From Terramyces sp. JEL0728 (lineage: Eukaryota > Chytridiomycota > Chytridiomycetes > Rhizophydiales > Terramycetaceae): a stretch of 64,000 nt of DNA. Below, piece by piece: positions 54,315 to 62,868 of this stretch. The notes under the pieces are model-generated. The model ran no database searches. It saw nothing but the letters and a program-made list of their open reading frames with translations, and had not been told where the DNA came from. The translations under genes were made by a program, and so were the position numbers. How positions within the stretch are numbered: position 1 is the first letter of the stretch; each line of letters starts with the position of its first letter. The stretch is taken from contig JADIIU010000021.1 in the NCBI GenBank assembly GCA_027603945.1, positions 89,746 to 153,745 of the forward strand. The letters run 5' to 3'.

Positions 54315-55694
54315 ATGAATTTCGAAGTGTTTTTGCGCAAGCTGTTCCGGAACTACCAACAAGCAGATCAGCACTTGCACATATATCAGGATTTCAAACA
54401 AAGTGGAGCCGTCTTTCGCTATACCTTCCTGGGTGAAATTTCAGCAGCATCCATGATATCGAAAGGGGATCAGTACCAGATATCAGAAGATATTGCGGCG
54501 GATCTAAATTTGGCTCAAGTACAAGGATTTGTGCCAGTTGGGGATATGATCAACTTTGCCAACAGAATGATACTCCTCGAATCGAGCCTTTCAAATATGC
54601 CAACTGTTCAAATATACTCTTCAAAATATGCGAATATCATTTTGCATGCACTTTCCAGCGCAAACCGCACTTTGGAGCTGCACTATGACTGTTTGGAAAA
54701 GGAGAATATCGAATTATTGAAGCATTGTCTCCAGTATGTAAAGAAGCTTTCCTTGCGATGTAAGCGAGTAGCTAAATTAGGGTACCAGCCTCCTGTTTCT
54801 GATTTCTACCATCAACTACTTTGCACGCCATTGGTCTCATTAGAATTGAATGATATGTATCTCAGTGAGGAGCATCAAATGCACATTCGAGATCTATTAA
54901 AATTAAAGTTGGTAGACGTCGCACTGGTTAATGTTCAGCTGGATGACATGTGGAATCAAGTTGATCTATCATCCAAAAAAGTCCCTCTCCAGAAATTGCA
55001 CTTGAGTAATGTCAATATTCCTAAAATCCTCATGCGACAAATGCTGCTCTATTCAAACATGACCGAATTGAAACTGCACGGAATCTCGGTTAGCAGCGTC
55101 TATTTTCCAATTATTGAAAATCTTCAAGTATTGGAGTGGAATTCGATGAACTTGGAAGATTTTAATCAGGATATGTTTGTCGAGTTGTTGAACCGCAACC
55201 CACGGCTGTCTTTGCTTTCGTTTACATTCAACATGTTTACAAGGCAAAATATCAATGATTTCAAAAATGTGTTGCAAAATCACTTATACCTTGAAAACTT
55301 GTCGATTGAATATGATCCCAGCTTTGATTTTGAATCCATTGGTAAAAACACGTCAATCAAATATCTTTCTCTCCTTGGCCCAAACTTTATATTCCCAGAG
55401 GCACTACTCGAAAACCACTTTATTACTGATATGCAGGTTAATGGCGTATCAGATACTACCATTTCTCAACGGAACCGTGCAGAGTTTGCCAAGAATTTAG
55501 CAGATTTGTTTGTTGCGAGTAAAACGCTTGGACTGCTCGCGCTCCCTAGTGAACTCAAGATGGATATATTACGCAAGCTGTGCCTGGCCAGCTATATTCC
55601 TCGATTGTACATTGAATTGCTCACAGACTGTCTTTTAACCCAAACGTACAGTGTTAAACTGCCATTTAACATTAATACTTTGATTAATAAATGA
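54315..55694 (+). CDS. Leucine-rich, repeat-like protein, unassigned
   Basis: A single exon of 459 codons from the ATG at 54315 (MNFEVFLRKLFRNY). Leucine-rich segments recur with irregular spacing (PLVSLELNDMYLSE, PLQKLHLSNVNIPK, NMTELKLHGISVSS, NLQVLEWNSMNLED, RLSLLSFTFNMF, YLENLSIEYDPS, SIKYLSLLGPNF), about every 25-35 residues. This suggests a degenerate leucine-rich-repeat solenoid as in F-box/LRR proteins; a clear F-box was not found at the N-terminus. A substrate-recognition or scaffold role is inferred. The first 150 residues are mixed alpha-beta and unfamiliar. The last codons read AAT AAA TGA, so the poly(A) hexamer is inside the coding end. Confidence 0.75.
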   Translation: MNFEVFLRKLFRNYQQADQHLHIYQDFKQSGAVFRYTFLGEISAASMISKGDQYQISEDIAADLNLAQVQGFVPVGDMINFANRMILLESSLSNMPTVQIYSSKYANIILHALSSANRTLELHYDCLEKENIELLKHCLQYVKKLSLRCKRVAKLGYQPPVSDFYHQLLCTPLVSLELNDMYLSEEHQMHIRDLLKLKLVDVALVNVQLDDMWNQVDLSSKKVPLQKLHLSNVNIPKILMRQMLLYSNMTELKLHGISVSSVYFPIIENLQVLEWNSMNLEDFNQDMFVELLNRNPRLSLLSFTFNMFTRQNINDFKNVLQNHLYLENLSIEYDPSFDFESIGKNTSIKYLSLLGPNFIFPEALLENHFITDMQVNGVSDTTISQRNRAEFAKNLADLFVASKTLGLLALPSELKMDILRKLCLASYIPRLYIELLTDCLLTQTYSVKLPFNINTLINK

Positions 55695-56089
55695 TTTCCT
55701 TGTGTGTTTTAGCTCCCCGTGCCTGGATTATAGTATGGCAACTAAAATCGGCTAACCAATATACTTATATGGCTATGCGGCACAATTGCAGAGGCGAACT
55801 TGACAGTTATTGCATAAAGTTGTAAAAGGCTCCATCTCTTTGATCCTCCCATACAAAGGCTATTTTGGGCTGAGAAAAAGCACCTCCACCAAAATTTTAC
55901 ACTACTTTCAGATCAAACAACTTGTGCATAGTAAACGATTCGGGCAAACTTTTCGCATCAAGTATGCGAATATAACTCTGCATTTATTTACCGTTTTTAC
56001 CGTTTGTTTACTCCCATTCACTCACAAATCATTTGGCGGTCAATCTCGCAAAGCCACCCAAGGTGCAAATAAAAAGCGAGTGCGTTTTC
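55695..56089. promoter_or_regulatory. Promoter region of chitin synthase
   Basis: These 395 bp lie between the leucine-rich gene and chitin synthase, both on the plus strand. The part next to the start is pyrimidine-rich (around 55985-56030, with CCGTTTTTACCGTTTG direct repeats). No open frame is convincing. Confidence 0.4.
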
Positions 56090-58675
56090 ATGAGCTTCAT
56101 GTCCAATAACCAGCAGTACACTCCAGGCCAGTATCAATCACAGTCTGGATATCAGCCTGGCCAATATAATCGTCTTCCTCAAGGACAACAAAATGATCAA
56201 AATGCACCACCCCAAGCGCAATATAGTAGCTATGATTCTCAACCACAGCAATATGAACCATATCGCAGACAAGAATATGTTCCCCCTCCAAGGTACAAAC
56301 TTTTTTAACACCAGTGATTTTGGACGCTATGAAACCATCAAGAAAGGGCCAACCACTATGAGAAGGGTAAAAGCGCATTCCGGAAACTTTGTAATGAGCA
56401 TCCCTATCTCAAAGCACCTGCTTCAAGATGCCGAATATACCACTGGTGAAGAATTTACACACACTACTTATACTGGTGTTACTTGCGAACCTGAGGAATT
56501 CCCTGAACACTACCACCTTAGAGCCAGGAGATACAACAGAGAAATCAAAGTTGCACTTGTAGTTACCATGTATAACGAAGATGATGATCTGTTCACAAAG
56601 TCTATGATGGCTGTTGCCAAAAATATCAACTACCTCTGTTCAAATGAATGCCCATTCTCGTGGGGCAAAGATGGCTGGAAAAGCTTTGTCGTTGTTATTG
56701 TATCTGATGGCCGTCAAAAAATCAACCCAAGAGTATTAACTGTCCTGTCTACAATGGGTGTTTACATTAAAGGGCTTCCAAGGGCTTCTGTGGACGGAAA
56801 GCCAGTCACTGCCCACATTTTCGAATCTACCACCCAAGTAGCTGTCGATAGGGATTTCAACATTCGTACCAGAAGAGACAATGTGGTCCCAACCCAAATT
56901 ATCTTTGTGTTGAAGGAAAAGAACGCCAAAAAGGTACACTATCTTTAACGTAGATCAACTCGCACAAATGGTTCTTCAATGCCATCTGTGAAACCATCAA
57001 GCCTGAAGTTTGCATGCTGTTGGATGTTGGCACCAAGCCATCCGAAACCGCATTTTTCCATTTATGGAGAGCCTTTGATAGGAATCCACTGGTTGGTGGT
57101 GCTTGTGGTGAAATCCGTGCTGAAGTTGGGAAAGTTGGGAAAAACTTGTTCAATCCATTAGTAGCAGCCCAGAACTTTGAATACAAAATGTCCAACATCT
57201 TGGATAAGCCGCTTGAATCTGTTTTTGGTTACATTTCTGTGCTACCTGGTGCTTTCTCTGCGTACAGATACAAAGCTTTGCTTGGCAGACCTTTGGAGCA
57301 GTATTTCTTGGGTGAAAATCCAGCAGCGGATATCTTTACTTCCAATTTGTACCTTGCAGAAGATCGTATTCTATGTTTCGAATTGGTCACAAAGAAAACC
57401 GAAGCATGGGTGCTCAAATATGTCAAGAGTGCTAGAGCCGAAACCGATGTTCCTGATACTTTGGCCGAACTGGTTTCTCAAAGAAGACGTTGGTTGAACG
57501 GTTCGTTCTTTTGCGCTATTCATGCCGAATTGCACTTTATGCAAATCTACAGCTCGCCTCACTCTTTCTTCCAAAAGTTTATGTTTACTCTAGAATTCAT
57601 TTACAACGCAGTCAACATTCTATTTTCGTGGTTCCAGATTGGTAACTTTTACTTGGCTTTCAAGGTAATTCCTTTCTAAATATAGTTTTTGTTTGATATC
57701 AGAAACGCAGAAACTCTACAGCCTGATTTGATCAAGACCGATCCATTCAGAGGGTTCCCAATGTTTGACATCCTTAACTTTGTCTATATCGTTACTCTGG
57801 TTTCAATGTTGATTGCGGCATTGGGCAACCGTCCGCAAGGTTCCCGTTGGCTATACTACCTGATCTCTATTTTCTTTGCTATTATTATGGGGCTTATGGT
57901 GTTCTTGGGAGGATGGAGCATAAAGATTCAATTTGATGTGTTCTATGCAACAAATCAGCACAAATCCATCGGCGAAGTGCTCAAGAACGTCCTTGGCACT
58001 CCTGCATTCAGAGATATCGTTGTTTCCACCATTTCAACTTATGGATTGTATTTAATCGCTTCCATCATGCATTTGGATCCATGGCACTGTTTCACCAGTA
58101 TGATTCAATATTTATTCCTGCTGCCAACCTATATCAACATCTTTATGGTCTATTCCTTCTGTAACTTGCACGACGTTTCCTGGGGTACCAAAGGGGACAA
58201 CAAGATTGAAGAGGTTGCCGGCGGTGTAAAGAAAATCGTTACTGCTGATGGTCAAGAGGTATTCGAAGTAGAAGTTCCTACAGATCAAGATGAAGTAGAC
58301 GCCGCATGGAAAGAGTCTGAAAAACAGCTAATCTACAACAAAGAAAACAAAGCAGTCGAAGAAAACAAAGTAGATGAAAAGACAAAGAAAGAAGATGGCA
58401 CTAAAGAATTCCGTACGAAAGTGGTATTGTTCTGGGTACTATGCAACCTGCTACTCATTGCCATCTTCACAAACGATTTGGCGCTTCAATTAATGTTCCC
58501 TAACGGCGTGCACCAAGTGGGAAATGTCAATCCATACCTTACATTCCTTTTCTGGTCCGTAGCTGCACTATCCTTGGTTAGATTCTTGGGATGTTGCGCA
58601 TACCTGACCCAATGGTGGACTGAAAAGATTCATGATGCTGGTGTAGCCCCAAGCCGTGCCAGTAGCAATGTCTAG
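56090..58675 (+). CDS. Chitin synthase, division 1 (class I-III type)
   Basis: Four exons (56090-56293, 56316-56933, 56954-57664, 57686-58675) encode 840 residues; introns are 22, 20 and 21 nt. It polymerises N-acetylglucosamine from UDP-GlcNAc at the plasma membrane. Residues 1-68 are Gln/Pro/Tyr-rich and disordered. The catalytic region carries [64 protein letters not shown] and the product-site QRRRW. Seven or so membrane helices fill the C-terminal half, with the family block [14 protein letters not shown] lysine- and glutamate-rich cytosolic insert (around residues 690-760) precedes the last helices. No myosin or DEK domain is attached, which excludes division 2. Alternative start: ATG at 56099. 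Confidence 0.95.
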
Positions 58676-58786
58676 TTATAATAAATGTTGTTTAAATTAC
58701 GTTTGCCCCAGCCTGTTTGTGAGTCTCTGTAGTCAACGTTATGGAAAAGGTGTTAACGCCACTATTGATAAGGAGATTGATGTATG

Positions 58787-58796
58787 AAAACGTTTT
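58787..58796. promoter_or_regulatory. AAAACGTTTT palindrome, copy 1
   Basis: Perfect 10-bp palindrome with an ACGT core. It pairs with copy 2 fifty base pairs downstream. Confidence 0.6.
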
Positions 58797-58836
58797 ACCC
58801 TTGAACGAGCAAAAGGGGTTGCTGACCCAGTTCAGC

Positions 58837-58846
58837 AAAACGTTTT
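58837..58846. promoter_or_regulatory. AAAACGTTTT palindrome, copy 2
   Basis: Second exact copy, 50 bp from the first (start to start). Confidence 0.6.
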
Positions 58847-59374
58847 CACAGAGCGATTTCACATATAGCGATTGGTGCCCGCAGATACACTTCCAGTGAG
58901 TAGCTATTTCAACATAGCTAATATTACGCAAATTATTGTGGGGATAATTGCTTGAAATGCTTGATGGCGCGGAAATATTTTTTTTGGGATGTTGATCAAT
59001 GGAAATTGATTTCCGTAAAAAAATAGCTATTTAGGTTCTTGTAATTGGTTAATCGAATATTCGAGTTGTTCAAGACTATATTTCATTCGTGGGCGATTGA
59101 AAAGCTTGTCCGTGTCTTCTCTGGCTGCATTATCAGTTTCCACTGTTTCTCGCCACGGTCACACAAGAGAGACTTTTGGTTCGTTTTTCACCGCACTTGG
59201 CGAGTAAATTTTCAACAAAGTCCAACAGCTAAATTTGAGTATTTAAAATTACTCCAGAGCCAGATTACTTTTCTAACACTAACAGGTTTAAGCATCTCGA
59301 CGGCGAATGTCACATGCTATTATCGCCTCCCCCTCTGTTAAGGCAAAACAGGACGTATAAGATCCAGGGATTTG

Positions 59375-59384
59375 AAAACGTTTT
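59375..59384. promoter_or_regulatory. AAAACGTTTT palindrome, copy 3
   Basis: Third exact copy, extended to GAAAACGTTTTC, about 165 bp before the transporter start codon. Confidence 0.6.
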
Positions 59385-59433
59385 CTTGAAATGTCAATTT
59401 TTTTTTCTTTGATCAAATGAAACAATTTTCTGA

Positions 59434-59443
59434 AAAACGTTTT
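59434..59443. promoter_or_regulatory. AAAACGTTTT palindrome, copy 4
   Basis: Fourth exact copy, 59 bp from copy 3 and about 100 bp before the start codon. Confidence 0.6.
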
Positions 59444-59496
59444 GCGATTGCGCAAAAATACTGGACACCGCCAAAAAATATTAATCACCAATGGGC

Positions 59497-59507
59497 TGAT
59501 ATAAATT
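59497..59507 (+). promoter_or_regulatory. TATA-like element TGATATAAATT
   Basis: An AT-rich element 33 bp before the transporter ATG. The same 11-mer lies upstream of the second PHO84 paralogue (62720-62730). Confidence 0.4.
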
Positions 59508-59539
59508 GGAATCAAATTTAAGTGGATCCTCACATAATC

Positions 59540-61075
59540 ATGGGTGAAAACGAAAACGACACGTTCATTCTCGCTGAAGGAAACAAAGACCAAAACGAAA
59601 CCGACCTTCGCAAGGCTGCATTGGCAGAATTGGATTTGGCTAATTGGTCTACTGCCCACTGGAGAGCAGTCTTGGTAGCTGGCTCTGGTTTCTTGACCGA
59701 TTCTTACGACAACTTTGTTATTTCAATTATTGTAACTATTGTTGGATATGTGTACTATAGCAATTCAGGAAACACAGTGCCATCCTTCGAATCTGGATGG
59801 TTGAAGGCAGCTTCATCCTGGGGTAACTTGGTTGGCCAATTTGTCTTTGGTATCATGGGTGATATCTATGGAAGAAAGAAGATGTACGGTGTTGAGTTGA
59901 TTATTTTGATGATTGGTGCATTAGGTTGTGCTCTTGCTGCTCCACCAGCCAGGGGGTTGTCTTTCGTTGCTGTCTTGGGATTCTGGAGATTTATTCTTGG
60001 GGTAGGTGTTGGAGGTGATTACCCGGTATCTGGTGTTATTACTTCTGAATTTGCTTCAGTAAAGAACCGTGGAACAATGATTGCTTTGGTCTTTGCTATG
60101 CAGGGTGTTGGTATCATCCTCGGTTCGCTTGTTTCTGTCTTTGCCTTGCTTGCATACAAAAATATGGCTTATGATGACCCAATGAACCTTGATTATGTAT
60201 GGAGAGTTATTGCTGGCTTCGGTATTGTCCCTGCTCTTTGCGCAGTCTACTTTAGATTGACCATCCCAGAAACTCCTAGATTTGCCATGGATGTACAAGG
60301 TGACGTTGCTGGCGGTGCTAGAAGCGCTCTTCAATTCATGAATTCTTCAACCAGGATTAATGAAGACCTTGAAGCTCCAAAAGAGAGAAAGGTTTCCTTC
60401 TTCAAAGGATTTACCACATACTTTTCCAAATGGGGCAACCTTAAAGTGCTGATTGGTACTGCCATGTGTTGGTTCTTCTTGGATATCGGTTACTATGGAA
60501 CCAACTTGAACACCACCACTATCATCAAAGCGATTGGTTGGGGATCTCCTGGAGCAAAAGCACCAGCTTACGACGTAGTCTGGAACTTGGCTATTGGCAC
60601 AACTATTGTCAACTTGTCTGGTAACTTTCCAGGTTACTTCTTTACTGTATTCTTTGTTGACAGAATCGGCCGCAAGCCAATTCAGTTCCTTGGGTTCACT
60701 GTCTTGACTATTGCTTTCGCTTTACTCGGTGGGTTGTATGATACTCTCACCAAGAATGCAATTGGTGCGTTCGTCTTCTTGTACTGTGTTGCTCAATTCT
60801 TCTTCAACTTTGGTCCAAACTCTACCACTTTCATTATCCCTGCTGAAGCTTTCCCTACCCACGTCAGATCATCTGCGCACGGCATCTCTGCTGCAGCTGG
60901 CAAATTGGGTGCCATTATCGCCGCTCAAGGATTTGATCCTCTTAAAACTACCAGCGGAGGTGTGCCAATGTTGCTGTGGATCTTTGCTGGATGTTGTTTC
61001 ATGGGTCTTCTCTTCACCTTCTTGGTCCCAGAAACCAACGGTAAATCATTAGAAGAATTAGGCGACTATGAATAA
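59540..61075 (+). CDS. PHO84: PHO84-type proton/phosphate symporter, paralogue 1
   Basis: A single exon of 511 codons. It belongs to the PHS family of the MFS: plasma-membrane, high-affinity proton-coupled phosphate uptake. The family signature GVGGDYPVSGVITSE lies in TM4, the motif A loop reads GDIYGRKKMYG, and IPETPRFAMDV and GTAMCWFFLDIGYYGTNLNT are typical. Twelve helices are visible, with a charged central loop (KERKVSFFKGF). The N-terminus has ALAELDLANWSTAHWRAVL, as in fungal phosphate permeases. The start at 59540 is the first ATG; the frame extends upstream from a GTG. No intron, in contrast to paralogue 2, which has one at SSW|GNL. The long upstream region with repeated palindromes suggests strong regulation, probably by phosphate supply (inference). 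Confidence 0.95.
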   Translation: MGENENDTFILAEGNKDQNETDLRKAALAELDLANWSTAHWRAVLVAGSGFLTDSYDNFVISIIVTIVGYVYYSNSGNTVPSFESGWLKAASSWGNLVGQFVFGIMGDIYGRKKMYGVELIILMIGALGCALAAPPARGLSFVAVLGFWRFILGVGVGGDYPVSGVITSEFASVKNRGTMIALVFAMQGVGIILGSLVSVFALLAYKNMAYDDPMNLDYVWRVIAGFGIVPALCAVYFRLTIPETPRFAMDVQGDVAGGARSALQFMNSSTRINEDLEAPKERKVSFFKGFTTYFSKWGNLKVLIGTAMCWFFLDIGYYGTNLNTTTIIKAIGWGSPGAKAPAYDVVWNLAIGTTIVNLSGNFPGYFFTVFFVDRIGRKPIQFLGFTVLTIAFALLGGLYDTLTKNAIGAFVFLYCVAQFFFNFGPNSTTFIIPAEAFPTHVRSSAHGISAAAGKLGAIIAAQGFDPLKTTSGGVPMLLWIFAGCCFMGLLFTFLVPETNGKSLEELGDYE

Positions 61076-61185
61076 TCTGTTTACATTTAATATATTTTCG
61101 CATATTTATCCATTTGTTTCCTGGGTGCGGCTTTTTTGCGTCATAGCCACTGTTTCAGAGCGCTTTTTTTGCGCAACATTTCCAA

Positions 61186-62642
61186 ATGGATTCCCAATGT
61201 TTGGATTATCGATCGACCACAGTATGGAGTACAGCCGCACTGTTGTTATTAGTATTTGTGGAGACTAATATTTATCGTGCAAGACCAATTACCCTCCCAA
61301 AAATACTCTCCAATATTCAAAAATACAACTTTATAATACGGATACCCTCCTTTGAAGTACATTTCTTTACAGTGATCCATACGGCTATTTACTTTGCAGT
61401 GCTGATATACTTTTCAGTGGTGAACTTTGACAGAGAGAATGACGGAAATTTCCCCCGGTTTGCGTATATTGCTCTTGTTCAATTCGCTATAGCACCGGTA
61501 TTGGCTTTACGCAACTCTCCGCTCACTTTTATCGGATGCTCGTACGACAAAATGGTGTACTGGCATATTATTCTTTCTACAGTGGGTGTAGCCTACAGCA
61601 TCCTCCACGGTAGCTTGTATCTCTACGAATGGAACCAGTACGGAGGTAAGTTTTATTCACAGTAGGTATTTCGTTCTTTCTTGACGCCGATCCACGCTAC
61701 AAGTATGGCCTGGTATCAGGCGGGGTAGTTTGCTTGATATTCCTCACCGCCAACTTTATCTTTAGAAGATTCTTTTTCAAAATCTTCAAATTTGTTCACC
61801 TGGTATCTTATCCATTGTTGTTGGCATTTCTGTATCTGCATATGAACAACTGCACCCTCCGATTCATCTTGCCTGCATTTGTGCTTACAGTTCTGGATTG
61901 GGGTTTGCGTATCTTCAGATTTATGATTCCAACCTCAGTGCTGAGGAACGAAAAGGCAGGGCCAGTTACAAAATTAACTCTGAAAACATACATGAAAACC
62001 ACCAAGCCTGGCCAGTGGTTCCTTGTATATGCTCCACCTTTTGATATCCATCCATTTAGCGCTACAAGCACAACTTTCAAAGGTGAAGATGCACTCTCCT
62101 TTGCAGTTGCTCCTTACGGCAGCTTCACAAAAAATATTTCCGACATTAAACACTTCAGATTGGATGGGCCGTATGGGAATTCCTTTGACAATATCCTCAA
62201 ACACAAGCATATCGTGCTTATCGCCGGCGGAATTGGCGTGACACCACTCCTGAGCATTGTCCATTTTGCAAAGAAGCTGTCAGTTGAAGCTTGCGGAGTT
62301 AATATCAACTTTGTGTTCATTGCCAGATCCATCAACATGGTCGAAGCTTTTGAACCAGAACTGGACAAAGTGGCTCAATTTTGTAATCTGGAATGTTACA
62401 TCACACAAGTAGATGCTCTACGGAATGACATGAGTAGCAACTACGAATTTTCGATAAAGGTGGGCCGTCCTAGCATCCGCGACATTTTGGCTTCATCTAA
62501 AACCAATTCCACTGAACGGGAAACGATAGGCGTTGGTGTTTGTGGTCCTCGTGGATTAATTATTGATGTGAAGGAGGCAGCGCTTCGGGAGGCCGGCTAT
62601 GACACTCAATATAGTGTATACTCGGAGATTTTTAGCAGGTAG
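61186..62642 (+). CDS. Ferric reductase-like transmembrane flavocytochrome (FRE/NOX family)
   Basis: Two exons (61186-61645, 61666-62642) encode 478 residues, short for the family. Membrane helices carry two histidine pairs spaced for bis-haem binding: YWHIILSTVGVAYSILHG and KFVHLVSYPLLLAFLYLH. The FAD site is IHPFSATS and the NAD(P)H site is LIAGGIGVTPLLSIVHF; GVGVCGPRG near the C-terminus completes the nucleotide-binding half. Fungal FRE proteins reduce ferric or cupric ions at the plasma membrane for uptake; NADPH oxidases of the same fold make superoxide, and I cannot separate them firmly. The 20-nt intron (61646-61665) ends CAGTAG, so a 17-nt alternative is also in frame. It lies between two phosphate transporter genes on the same strand, 110 bp after the first. 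Confidence 0.88.
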
Positions 62643-62719
62643 CTCGGATATTCAATAAACTCGTTCTCGCGGTGTGAGGATCTTGACAACATTGATAAAT
62701 TCGCCTATTTGATATCAAG

Positions 62720-62730
62720 TGATATAAATT
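62720..62730 (+). promoter_or_regulatory. TATA-like element TGATATAAATT
   Basis: Same 11-mer as ahead of PHO84 paralogue 1; here 139 bp before the ATG, so a core TATA role is less obvious. Confidence 0.35.
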
Positions 62731-62771
62731 ATCATTCCAGTATCGATGTTTTCTGTCGTGGATTCGACTTG

Positions 62772-62792
62772 CATTTGTTTGATAAACAAATG
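62772..62792. repeat. 9-bp inverted repeat with 3-bp spacer
   Basis: CATTTGTTT-GAT-AAACAAATG is a perfect inverted repeat in the 226-bp gap ahead of PHO84 paralogue 2. It may be a dimeric protein-binding site; it includes the forkhead-like core AAACAAA on one strand and its complement on the other. Confidence 0.55.
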
Positions 62793-62868
62793 TGGATTGC
62801 CAATACCTTGGAAAACGTGCGAGAGCATCCACCTATTTAAGGAAATGAATTTACAAAATTAATCGCGA

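Larger units (their letters stand above)
58676..59539. promoter_or_regulatory. Long regulatory region upstream of the first PHO84 gene
   Basis: At 864 bp this is the longest non-coding stretch in the window. It contains four exact copies of the palindrome AAAACGTTTT in two pairs, long A/T runs, and a TGATATAAATT element at 59497-59507 just ahead of the transporter start. An open frame at 59045-59341 has no ATG and no likeness to known proteins. The size and motif content suggest complex regulation of the transporter. Confidence 0.55.

Noticed and set aside
59045..59341. 98-codon plus-strand frame upstream of PHO84
   Set aside because: Begins at TTG, no family likeness, overlaps the palindrome-containing promoter.
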